Positions 50,965-59,105 of a stretch of 64,000 nucleotides of DNA are shown in pieces; the stretch's first letter is position 1, and each line of letters opens with the position of its first letter. The notes under the pieces are model-generated. The model did no database searches. It was given only the letters and a program-made list of their open reading frames with translations, and was not told where the DNA came from. Origin of the DNA: DAOUJW01 sp034421015 (GTDB taxonomy: Bacteria > Chloroflexota > Dehalococcoidia > Lucifugimonadales > UBA2985); the NCBI GenBank assembly GCA_034421015.1, contig DAOUKT010000010.1:1-64000 (forward strand). The letters run 5' to 3'. The translations under genes were made by a program, and so were the position numbers.

Positions 50965-51321
50965 CTACAGCCTGATTAGCTCGGCGGGCACCAGGCGTTG
51001 CGCGCCGGGGTCCACGGCCAGGGCCAGGCCCTCCAGGGTGTAGGCCCCCAGTACCGCGGGAGCGTTTTCCTCCCCAAAGGCCACAATGGTGGTTACGCTG
51101 TCCCCGTCGATGGTTGCCCGCGCTTCGCCGTACTCCATCTCTATCCGCCGCCCGTCGGCTATCAGAAACCCGCGCCTTCCCGTGGGCGCAATGCCCAGCT
51201 TGCGCAGCAGGGGAGCGGGCAGCGTAGTGAACATGGCGCCGGTATCCACAACGGCGTCAATGTCCAGGGATTGTCCACCGTCCACACTGGAGATACGCAA
51301 CGGCCAGCTGAATGTCCCTAT
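50965..51321 (-). CDS. Retropepsin-like (clan AA) aspartic protease, start codon uncertain
   Basis: 111 residues if begun at the TTG at 51300, but homology extends seven codons further: in frame the DNA reads ATA GGG ACA TTC (51321-51310), aligning with the MGTF start of the paralogue at 20.8 kb, and GAGGAG lies 8 nt before the ATA. Catalytic VDTGAMFTTLP; LIADGRRIEM; VLGAYTLEGLALAVDP. Either ATA is used as a rare start or the start codon has decayed from ATG. Confidence 0.7.
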   Translation of the reverse strand: MGTFSWPLRISSVDGGQSLDIDAVVDTGAMFTTLPAPLLRKLGIAPTGRRGFLIADGRRIEMEYGEARATIDGDSVTTIVAFGEENAPAVLGAYTLEGLALAVDPGAQRLVPAELIRL

Positions 51322-51389
51322 ATAAGAAACTCTCCTCAGTCTATGTGAGTTCCGTTGTAGCCTATTGTTCGCTTCCCTGATACCTTCCC

Positions 51390-54300
51390 CTAAGTCGCCT
51401 CGGCAACGTCAGGCTGGTCATCGTAGTAGCGCGACGTGAAGAGCAGCCCGTCGTGGCGGATAGCCCACACGTGAGCGTACAAGGTCTCCGAAGACCTCGT
51501 GTTGGGGAAGACGAAGCTGACCCAGATGCCGTCCTCAGTGGCCGCCGCCATCTCTTGGCCAATCTTCCGAATGCGGCCGAGCTCTTTCAAGTCGGTGCCT
51601 ATTAGATGTGGAGTGAGGACAGCGACCCGTATAATGTCGCTCTCATCGGCCATGGTCAGGTTCCACTGACCGTCAACGCTCTCCTGGCTGTTGTAATGGG
51701 CGATGGTGTCGTCCAATCCGTTGGTCTGATAGTACGCTATGGCCTCCTGCACGTACTCCTTGGTCCGCGCCGCCGGGTCTTCAACCTGCGGGTAGTAGCC
51801 GGAAGCGAAGAGCATCCCGTCGCGTCGCACAGCGTACCCAACCTTGGGGACTTCCTTGAGCGTCACCGGATGCGGCCACAGGTATTCCACCCAGACTCCT
51901 TCGCCGCCGTCAACGGCCTTGGCCAACTCCTCACCCAGCTTGTAGCCGTCGGAACCCACTACGTTCTTGATATCGGTCCCTATGAGCTGTGGCAACAGAG
52001 GGTGGACGTGGTAGATGTCGGCGTCGTCGGTAGCGAAGAGATACCACTGGCCCTCGAAGCTGGCGACGCTGTTGTAGTAGTTGAGCATGGACTCCAGGCC
52101 CTCGCTCTCGTAACGTTCTATGGCCTGGTTCACGTACTGGACGGTGTACTCCCTGGGGTCGGCGTCGCGCCAGGCCGGAGGGCCGGTCTCGGGCTCGCCG
52201 GCGTAATAGCCGGAGGCGAATATCAGCCCGTCGTGGCGGATGGCCCAGGTGACCTTCTGCTGCTCCTTCCGGGAGATGGGATGGGGCCACAGGTACTCCA
52301 CCCACACGCCTTGCTCAGTGGCTTCCGCTATCTCCTCACCCAGCTCCTGCCCGTCGGAGCCGACCACGTCCTTGATGTCGGTGCCAATGAGGTGGGGGAA
52401 AATGGGATGGGCCAGGTAGATGTCATCCTCGCCTATGAGGAACAGGTAAAACTGTCCGTCCAGGCTGTCCTGGCCGTTGTAGTGGGTGATGACAGCGTCG
52501 AGGCCGTCATTCTCGTATTTGAGTATAGCCCTGTTCACGTACTCCTGTACGGAATCCGCGACGTCTTCCACCAAGGCAGAATGGCTGGAAGAGAACACCA
52601 GGCCGTCGTAAAGGACGACGAGTACTCGTCGCGGCTCTTCCTGCTTGGTAGCCGGGTTGACGCCCTGAGTCGTAATCCAGAGACCCTCCTCGGTGGCAGC
52701 TTCTATCAACTCTGTGAAGGCGGAAAACGACGACCCCGGACCAACGTACTGGCCTTCCAGGGCGGGAATGTTCCGGTATACCAGCAACGTGCTTTCCGCT
52801 TCGTCCAGGAGGATCAACGTCCGGCCGTTTTCTGTGGATGCCTCAGACTTGTAGTGTGCGACTGTGGCGTCCTGGCCGTTGGCCTCGTAGTAGGCGATGG
52901 CCTTGTCCACGTAGGCGCGCGTCAGCGCATCGTCGGAATCGGCGGGCGGCGGCGCGTCACCGTCACCCTCAACGTAGTAGGCAGAGGAGAAGACATATCC
53001 GTCGTGGCGGATTATCCAGAGGTATACCGTCAATTGCCCCGCCGTCCTGGGGTTGGGCCACAAGTACTTGAACCAGTGGCCTTCCTCGGTGGCGCTGAGA
53101 AGCGATTCGCCAATTCGTTCTCCGGCCACAATCCCCCGGAACAGGCTGGCATTCACTCCAACCAGCGCTTGCTCAGCGCCAGATACGACTATGGTGCCCT
53201 GGGGATCAACCATCATAAGCCAGTAAGAGCCGTCTATGCTCTCCGAGCTGTTGTAATGGGCAACCGTGGCCTCCAAGCCCTGGCTGTCATAATAGTCCAT
53301 AGCCTTCTGGACGTAGGACTTGGTGTATGCCGCCGGGTCCGTGACGCTTGGATAGTAGCCGGAAGCGAAGATCATCCCGTCCCGCCGCACCGCGTACCCA
53401 ACCTTTTGCACTTCCTTAAGCGTTACAGGGTGTGGCCACAGGTACTCCACCCACACGCCTTCCCCTTCCCCGGCCTTGGCCAGCTCATTGCCCAACTCGT
53501 AGCCGTCGGAGCCTACCACGTCCTTGATGTCCGTGCCTACCAAGTGGGGCAGCAGAGGATGTACGTGATAGATGTCGTTCTCGTCGGTGGCAAAGAGATA
53601 CCACTCGCCCTCAAAGCTGGCGACGCTGTTGTAGTAGTTGAGCATGGACTCCAGGCCGTCCCGCTCGTAGCGGGCGATAGCCCGCTCCACGTACTCCACG
53701 GTGTACTCGCGCGGGTCCGCGCCCAGCCAGGCGGGCGGCTCCGGCGTTTCGCCCACGGCGTAGTAGCCGGACGCAAAGATGAGGCCATTGTGTCGGATGG
53801 CCCAGGTGGTCTTGGGCTCCTCCACCCGCGTGACCGGGTTGGGCCACAGGTACTCTACCCAGATGCCTTCCTCGGTTGCACGGGCTATCTCCTTGCCCAG
53901 TTCCTGCCCGTCTGAACCAATCACGCCCTTGATGTCCGTCCCTATCAGGTGAGGGAAGATGGGATGGGCCAGGTAGTTATCATCCGCGCCAATCAGAAAC
54001 AGGTAGAAGTTTCCCTCCAGGCTGTTGGGATCGTTATAGTGGGCAATCGTCGCATCGAGCCCCTCACTCTCGTACAGGGCTATTGCTCGGCTCACGTAAT
54101 CCCTGGTGGCCTCCGCCACGTTCTCCCGGAGGGTGGAGTGACCGGATATGAAGATGAGGCCATTGCGCAGGACAAGGTAGTTTCGCACTGGCCCCTGTCT
54201 GGTTGAGCTGCCGCTGGCCGTCTCTACTACATAGAGCCCCTGTCCCTCATACCAGACGCCGTCCTCAGTAGCGATTCCCAGCAGAAACGCTGCAGATTCG

Positions 54301-54848
54301 TGCTGGCTTCCCAGGAAATGATGATAGAACGGCATTGCCAGCAGGATGCCTTCATCCTTGCTGATAATGTACAGATACCTGTCTCCCTCGATGCTCTCTT
54401 CGCTCTTGTAGTATTCGACCGTCGCGTCCCGGCCGTTGGCGTCGTAGTAGGCGATAGCCTTCTCCACGTAGGCGCGCGTCAGAGCGTCGTCTTCATTTAC
54501 GGGTTCGGGTTCCGGGGTTGCAGTCGGCGCGATAGTGGGTTCCGGCGTCGGCTGGGGGGCTGTAGTTGCAGTGGGCATAGGGGTTGCCGTAGGCGCGACG
54601 GTGGTAGGCTCAGTGGGCGTCGGCGGCGTGGTAATGGGCACGGCGGTAGGCATAGAGGTTGCCGTAGGCGCGGCGGTGGCAACGGGCGCCGGCGTTGGGG
54701 TAGGTTCGTCGCCGCAGGCAACCAAAAGGGCTGCAGTAGAGATCAAGATAAGAATCAAGAAAAACGCTCTCACTCCGGCCGGTGATCGCCGGAGCTTAAG
54801 TCCTGTGCAGACCTCCTGCGGTTTCTTGTCTTGCTTGGCTCGTATCAT
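51390..54848 (-). CDS. Giant lipoprotein with eight tandem Cache-like domains
   Basis: 1152 residues. Signal peptide with lipobox LLVAC (Cys45), a T/P/A/E linker to about residue 116, then eight repeats of about 125-130 residues. Each begins with a YVxxAIxYYxxxG helix and HYNSxES-type turn, continues with a WYLFxxDExD strand and HPLLPHLIGTDIK-type loop, and ends xxGVWVEYLWPHP ... IRxDGLIFASGYY. This is the single-Cache (sCache_2-like) sensor pattern. Domains 1-4 (about 122-638) and 5-8 (about 639-1152) match in order, so a four-domain unit was duplicated. No kinase, chemotaxis or membrane output domain exists in the chain. Extracytoplasmic, ligand unknown. Confidence 0.82.
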   Translation of the reverse strand: MIRAKQDKKPQEVCTGLKLRRSPAGVRAFFLILILISTAALLVACGDEPTPTPAPVATAAPTATSMPTAVPITTPPTPTEPTTVAPTATPMPTATTAPQPTPEPTIAPTATPEPEPVNEDDALTRAYVEKAIAYYDANGRDATVEYYKSEESIEGDRYLYIISKDEGILLAMPFYHHFLGSQHESAAFLLGIATEDGVWYEGQGLYVVETASGSSTRQGPVRNYLVLRNGLIFISGHSTLRENVAEATRDYVSRAIALYESEGLDATIAHYNDPNSLEGNFYLFLIGADDNYLAHPIFPHLIGTDIKGVIGSDGQELGKEIARATEEGIWVEYLWPNPVTRVEEPKTTWAIRHNGLIFASGYYAVGETPEPPAWLGADPREYTVEYVERAIARYERDGLESMLNYYNSVASFEGEWYLFATDENDIYHVHPLLPHLVGTDIKDVVGSDGYELGNELAKAGEGEGVWVEYLWPHPVTLKEVQKVGYAVRRDGMIFASGYYPSVTDPAAYTKSYVQKAMDYYDSQGLEATVAHYNSSESIDGSYWLMMVDPQGTIVVSGAEQALVGVNASLFRGIVAGERIGESLLSATEEGHWFKYLWPNPRTAGQLTVYLWIIRHDGYVFSSAYYVEGDGDAPPPADSDDALTRAYVDKAIAYYEANGQDATVAHYKSEASTENGRTLILLDEAESTLLVYRNIPALEGQYVGPGSSFSAFTELIEAATEEGLWITTQGVNPATKQEEPRRVLVVLYDGLVFSSSHSALVEDVADSVQEYVNRAILKYENDGLDAVITHYNGQDSLDGQFYLFLIGEDDIYLAHPIFPHLIGTDIKDVVGSDGQELGEEIAEATEQGVWVEYLWPHPISRKEQQKVTWAIRHDGLIFASGYYAGEPETGPPAWRDADPREYTVQYVNQAIERYESEGLESMLNYYNSVASFEGQWYLFATDDADIYHVHPLLPQLIGTDIKNVVGSDGYKLGEELAKAVDGGEGVWVEYLWPHPVTLKEVPKVGYAVRRDGMLFASGYYPQVEDPAARTKEYVQEAIAYYQTNGLDDTIAHYNSQESVDGQWNLTMADESDIIRVAVLTPHLIGTDLKELGRIRKIGQEMAAATEDGIWVSFVFPNTRSSETLYAHVWAIRHDGLLFTSRYYDDQPDVAEAT

Positions 54849-55083
54849 AACTTAACCCCCTTTGGTTCGTGCTTCACTCTCCGGCTTGGCCGGAGCGCCT
54901 TTGGCCAGGAAACTTGCTAGCCCAGTATAACTAGTCCAGTTTAACAGGATACAATATCTCGTCCTGATTGTCCGCATGTATTATCCACTATCGCTTATAA
55001 TGCGTCCATAAACAAAACCTCATTTCTGTTGAGCAAGGGCCGCGACTGCCCGCCGGGCCGTTGCGATCAGGGAATCCAACTGA
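54849..55083. promoter_or_regulatory. Divergent promoter region of the Cache lipoprotein and permease genes
   Basis: AT-rich for this genome. It holds TATAAT (54996-55001) pointing right, TATACT on the minus strand (about 54923-54928) pointing left, and a hairpin CTCCGGC-TTG-GCCGGAG (about 54880-54896) in the leader of the lipoprotein gene. Neither promoter has a good -35. Confidence 0.4.
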
Positions 55084-56820
55084 ATGTTCAGAAAAGCCCA
55101 GGGGCAACACGGAATCCAATACGAACCGGATGAGAATTGTCCGCCGCTACTGGCGATATCCTCGGCTTTACAGATCTTCGTACCCAACACCATCAGCCTC
55201 GTCATGCTGGCCGCGCTGGTGGTGCGGGCATCCGGCGAATCGGAAGAGTATCTGTCGTGGGTGACGTTCACCGTGCTGGGGGTCACGGGGGCCAGCATGG
55301 TTTTGCAGACCCTCCGGCTGCGACAAGTGGGTTCGGGCCGACTCATCGTCGCCAACTTCAACGTACCGTTCCTGGCGGTGAGCGCCCTGGCGCTCCACGT
55401 CGGCGGACCTGGTTTGCTGGCCAGCCTGGTGGTGGTTTCCACCCTGGTCCAGTCTGTTTTGACCCTCCGCCTGGCCTCTCTTCGCCGGATATTTACGCAG
55501 ACGGTGAGCGGAGTGGTGGTCATGCTGGTGGCGGTTTCAGCCCTGCCATTCATCATCAGCAGAGCCGTTATTGTGCCGGAGGGCGAGCCGGTGGCGCTCT
55601 TCCTGGCGCCGGGAATGGCCGCCATTGCCGCCGGAGTTCTGATATCCCTTCAAGACGCGCCGGTCTGGCGAGTCTGGATCTTGCCGGTAACCGTCGCAGT
55701 CGGTCTGGTTGTGGCCGCGCCTCTGGGCCATTACGACACCGGCATAGTAGCTGACACTCCGTGGCTGCGCCTCCCTGAATTCGGATGGCCGGGGTTGGAC
55801 CTGACCCTTGGCGCGGATTTCTGGGCGCTGCTTCCGGTCTTCATGTTTGTGAATCTCACCGCCTTTATGAAGGTCGTGGGAGACCTGTCGGTGATCTACC
55901 GCGCCTCCTATCGGGACCAAAGGGCCATTGACTTCCGCACTGTGCAGGGCGGCCTGAACGTCTACGGAGCGGGCACCCTTCTTTCCGGCCTTCTGGGAAC
56001 TCTGCCTGTCGCCGCGCCGTGGGCGGCCACCGTGGCTTATATCGGCTTTACCGGCGTGGCCGCGAGGAGCGCCGGCATATACCTGGGACTGCTGACCATA
56101 CTGGTCGCCTCATTCTCAAAGCTGCTTGCTATCCTGGTCGCCATCCCCAGTACAGTGGTCAGCGCGGTGTACGTCATCATCTTCGGTGTGCTCTTTATAG
56201 AGGGGGCGAAGACGGTCTTTACGGGCCAGATGGACCAGAAAAAGGCCACCATCGCGGGGGTCTCTATGGTGTTGGGCCTGACGGCGGGAACTTTCAGTGG
56301 ATTCTTTGAAGGCGTCACTATCCACCTGGTGGGCAACACCATCGTCGTCGGGGGTATGGCGGCAATAGCCATGACGGCATTCACCGAAATATCAGGCTTG
56401 CGCGCCAGGAAGCTGAGGATTGACCTGTCCCAGTCTTCCTTGCCTGCCATTGACGATTTTCTCTGCCGGTTCGCCGACGGGCATAACTGGACGGAGGAAG
56501 GGAAGAACCGTCTGCGTCTGGTGGGAGAAGAGGTCATGTTGAGCCTGTTCGATGAAGAGGACAACGCACCGGCCGAGCAGAAGCGAAGGCTGGTCGCCAC
56601 GATTCGTCCTGACAGCGGGTCGGCCGAGCTTGAAATCGTGGTTGCGTCGGACGACGCCATCCAGGGAAATATCGAGAATCGCATGGCCTATCTGGGCCCG
56701 GACCAGGCGCTGGAAGACGAACGGCAACTGTCCGTCCGAATCCTGCGCCACTTCGCCTCATCGGTACACCATCGCAAGTATTACGGCATAGATATCATCA
56801 GTTGCCGGGTGGACAAGTAA
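55084..56820 (+). CDS. NCS2-type permease fused to a C-terminal HATPase/RsbW-like domain
   Basis: 578 residues. Residues ~25-450 form 12-14 membrane spans with NCS2 (uracil/xanthine permease) landmarks: FMKVVGDLSVIYRASYRDQR, GAGTLLSGLLGTLPVAAPWA, FTGVAARSAGIYLG, AIPSTVVSAVYVIIFG. The Glu residues that bind nucleobase and proton in UraA (TM8 and TM10) are replaced here. Residues ~455-578 are soluble and resemble RsbW-type ATPases: EEGKNRLRLVGEEVMLSLFD, SDDAIQGNIENRMAYLG, SVRILRHFASSV, YYGIDIISC. A transporter-sensor hybrid, divergent from the Cache lipoprotein. Confidence 0.75.
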   Translation: MFRKAQGQHGIQYEPDENCPPLLAISSALQIFVPNTISLVMLAALVVRASGESEEYLSWVTFTVLGVTGASMVLQTLRLRQVGSGRLIVANFNVPFLAVSALALHVGGPGLLASLVVVSTLVQSVLTLRLASLRRIFTQTVSGVVVMLVAVSALPFIISRAVIVPEGEPVALFLAPGMAAIAAGVLISLQDAPVWRVWILPVTVAVGLVVAAPLGHYDTGIVADTPWLRLPEFGWPGLDLTLGADFWALLPVFMFVNLTAFMKVVGDLSVIYRASYRDQRAIDFRTVQGGLNVYGAGTLLSGLLGTLPVAAPWAATVAYIGFTGVAARSAGIYLGLLTILVASFSKLLAILVAIPSTVVSAVYVIIFGVLFIEGAKTVFTGQMDQKKATIAGVSMVLGLTAGTFSGFFEGVTIHLVGNTIVVGGMAAIAMTAFTEISGLRARKLRIDLSQSSLPAIDDFLCRFADGHNWTEEGKNRLRLVGEEVMLSLFDEEDNAPAEQKRRLVATIRPDSGSAELEIVVASDDAIQGNIENRMAYLGPDQALEDERQLSVRILRHFASSVHHRKYYGIDIISCRVDK

Positions 56821-56927
56821 CGGGGCGGGTCATTGCCCGCAAAACCGCCAAGTCTTCATTTAACCCCCTTGGATTTAACCCACTTGGATTCTTCGCCTTC
56901 GGCTCAGAATTACAACTGCGCGCGACC

Positions 56928-57090
56928 ACTCCTGCGCAGGCAGGAGTCCAGAAGCGAATGAAGGAGCCCCCGTCCCTGGATTCCCGCTCGGAGCCAGCCC
57001 CGTACTCCGATACGGGGGCGGGAATGACGATAAACGCACTTTCTTGAAGATTCCGTCGCAGTTACTCAAAGGCCTCCTAAGCCGGAGAAA
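56928..57090. repeat. Palindromic intergenic repeat, copy 4
   Basis: Hairpin ACTCCTGC-GCAG-GCAGGAGT (56928-56947), the small palindrome CCCCGTACTCCGATACGGGG (about 56998-57017), then the conserved tail GGAATGACGATAAACG, GTCGCAGTTA and CAAAGGCCTCC shared with copies 1-3. Upstream, at about 56860-56893, a TTAACCC..CTTGGATT unit is directly repeated. Confidence 0.7.
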
Positions 57091-57148
57091 CTGGCCGGGG
57101 ACGTTGAGGGTGACGGCGACGCGCGGGCTCATACGCGCCCTTCCTTTG

Positions 57149-57178
57149 TTGACCCTCGTATATTGAGGTTGCTATACT
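57149..57178 (+). promoter_or_regulatory. Sigma-70 promoter of fbp
   Basis: TTGACC (57149-57154), 18-nt spacer, TATACT (57173-57178) with TG one base upstream. 30 bp before the fbp ATG. Confidence 0.65.
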
Positions 57179-57207
57179 GGGCTTGACCCGATTAATAGGG
57201 AGGAATA

Positions 57208-58377
57208 ATGAAAATCACACTGTCCATACTGAAGGCTGACGTTGGCTCCATCGGAGGCCACACCAAACCCTCCGACAAGATGATGGCTGCGACCGAGGCA
57301 GCAGTGCAGGGGGCCATAGACAGCGGCCTGCTCATTGATGGATTCGTGTCCCACACCGGGGACGACATCGCCATGCTGGTCTCCCACACCCGGGGCGCGG
57401 ACAACGACGATATCCACCAGTTTGCGTGGAGGACCTTCCTTGAGGCCACGGACATCGCTCAGAAGTACGGGCTGTATGGAGCGGGCCAGGACCTGCTTGT
57501 GGACGCGCCCTCCGGCAACATCCGGGGCGCGGGCCCCGCGGTGGCTGAGGTCGAGTTCGACCACGACCCCGTCAAGACCAACAGGGTGCGTCCGGCCGAG
57601 TCCTTCCTGATGTTCGCCGCCGACAAGTGCGGCCCCGGCGCCTACAACCTGCCCTTCTTCCTGGGCTTCGCCGACCCCATGTACTGCGGCGGCCTGATGC
57701 TCCCCAGGATGATCGGCGGCTTCCAGTTCCACATCATTGACATGGACCACACGGAGGGCGACAGCATAATCGAGCTGAACGCTCCCGAGGACTACTACAA
57801 GATCTCCATGCTCCTGCGGGACAACGAGCGGTTTGGCATAGATAAGATTGTCTCCCGCACCTATGGCGAGCAGGCCGCGGCAGTGTCTGCGCAGCGTCTA
57901 CACAGCATTGCGGGGACCTACACGGGCAAGGACGACCCGGTGGCGCTGGTGCGAACCCAGGGTGTCTTCCCTGCGCCAGAAGAGCTTGTATCGCCCTTCA
58001 CCAAGGCCCACTACATCGGCGGCGACGCCCGCGGCTCCCACGTGATGCCCCTCATGCCCGTTGCGCTCAACACCCCGGTCACAGGCATCTACTGCCTGCC
58101 GCTGGTCTCCTGCGCAGGCTTCTCCCTGGATGCCGACGGTCGATTCTCGGACGGCGTTGTGGACATCTTCGACAACCCGGCCTGGGACCACGTGAGGCTG
58201 AAGGCCCAGGAGAAGGCGCTGGCGATGCGCGACCAGGGCTGGTCCGGCGCAGCCATGCTCCCCTACAACGAGCTGGAGTACAGCGGCTTCCGCGACACGG
58301 TCGAGGGACTGTTGAGCCAGTTCGCCGTGCGGGACGGGCACATGGCAACCACACCCGCATCAACCTCCTCTTCATAG
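57208..58377 (+). CDS. fbp: Fructose-1,6-bisphosphate aldolase/phosphatase (class V)
   Basis: 389 residues behind AGGGAGGAATA. The bifunctional archaeal-type enzyme that makes fructose-6-phosphate directly from triose phosphates in gluconeogenesis. Marks: KITLSILKADVGSIGGHT at the N-terminus with metal-binding Asp, SHTGDDIAML near 48, YGAGQDLLVDAPSGNIRGAG near 90-109, DMDHTEGD near 179, GGDARGSHVMPLMP near 271. Its presence in a bacterium is typical of deep-branching or thermophile-related groups. Confidence 0.94.
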   Translation: MKITLSILKADVGSIGGHTKPSDKMMAATEAAVQGAIDSGLLIDGFVSHTGDDIAMLVSHTRGADNDDIHQFAWRTFLEATDIAQKYGLYGAGQDLLVDAPSGNIRGAGPAVAEVEFDHDPVKTNRVRPAESFLMFAADKCGPGAYNLPFFLGFADPMYCGGLMLPRMIGGFQFHIIDMDHTEGDSIIELNAPEDYYKISMLLRDNERFGIDKIVSRTYGEQAAAVSAQRLHSIAGTYTGKDDPVALVRTQGVFPAPEELVSPFTKAHYIGGDARGSHVMPLMPVALNTPVTGIYCLPLVSCAGFSLDADGRFSDGVVDIFDNPAWDHVRLKAQEKALAMRDQGWSGAAMLPYNELEYSGFRDTVEGLLSQFAVRDGHMATTPASTSSS

Positions 58378-58402
58378 CCCCGGTCCAGATTCGCGACACC
58401 CG

Positions 58403-58436
58403 GTCGGCGGCTGACCATGCACGGTCGGTCGCCGAC
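58403..58436. terminator. Long hairpin between fbp and rdgB
   Basis: GTCGGCGGCTGACC pairs with GGTCGGTCGCCGAC (14 bp, two G-U pairs) around ATGCAC. No T-run follows, so termination is only possible. Confidence 0.4.
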
Positions 58437-58464
58437 TGACAATTTACCGCCTCATCCGCCCGTC

Positions 58465-58473
58465 TGATATAAT
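58465..58473 (+). promoter_or_regulatory. Extended -10 promoter of rdgB, implying a leaderless mRNA
   Basis: TGA-TATAAT ends at 58473; the rdgB ATG begins at 58480, exactly where transcription should start. No Shine-Dalgarno sequence fits in the remaining six bases. Confidence 0.6.
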
Positions 58474-58479
58474 CAGGCA

Positions 58480-59097
58480 ATGGACGCAACAACCAAGCTG
58501 CTTCTTGCAACCAACAACCCCGGCAAGATCCGGGAGCTTGACTCCCTTCTTCAGGGCTCTCCCTTCGTCGTCGCCACGCCGGAGAGCGAGGGCATTGACC
58601 TGGACGTTGAGGAGACGGGAACGACCTTCGAGGAGAACGCCAGGCTCAAGGCAGAGGCCTTCGCACGGGCCAGCGGCCTCTGCGCCATGGCCGACGACTC
58701 CGGTCTTGAGGTGGACGCCCTTGGCGGAGAGCCAGGGGTGTATTCGGCCCGATATGCCGGACCCGACGCGACGGACGAGGAGAGGGTGCGCTATTTACTG
58801 AGCAAGCTGGGGGATATAGAATGGGAGAAGCGGGGAGCGCGGTTCCGCTCGGTGGTGGCCCTGGCGCATCCGGATGGCGAAGTGCGGCTCTTCGAGGGGG
58901 CGTGCGAGGGCGTCGTTGCCTTTGAGCCCAGGGGCGACAAGGGTTTCGGCTACGATCCCATCTTCTATATTCCCAACCTTGGAAAGCACATGGCTGAGCT
59001 TGATATGGAGCAGAAGAACGGCGTCAGCCATCGAGGCATGGCGGCGAGGAAGGCCATTGAGTACCTCAAGGCCGCTGCCGGAGATACGGAGGGATAG
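58480..59097 (+). CDS. rdgB: XTP/dITP pyrophosphatase (RdgB/HAM1)
   Basis: 205 residues. Removes non-canonical purine triphosphates. LLLATNNPGKIRELDSLL at the N-terminus, TGTTFEENARLKAEAFA near 47, ADDSGLEVDALGGEPGVYSAR near 68-88 (core metal and base site), GFGYDPIFYIP near 154 and SHRGMAARKAIEYL near 185. moaA starts 8 bp later. Confidence 0.95.
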   Translation: MDATTKLLLATNNPGKIRELDSLLQGSPFVVATPESEGIDLDVEETGTTFEENARLKAEAFARASGLCAMADDSGLEVDALGGEPGVYSARYAGPDATDEERVRYLLSKLGDIEWEKRGARFRSVVALAHPDGEVRLFEGACEGVVAFEPRGDKGFGYDPIFYIPNLGKHMAELDMEQKNGVSHRGMAARKAIEYLKAAAGDTEG

Positions 59098-59105
59098 ACC
59101 CAGGC

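Noticed and set aside
51606..53915. Plus-strand open frame of 769 codons
   Set aside because: It lies wholly opposite the Cache lipoprotein, whose minus-strand product has a signal peptide, lipobox and eight matching domains. The plus frame only mirrors the repeats and has no ribosome-binding site.
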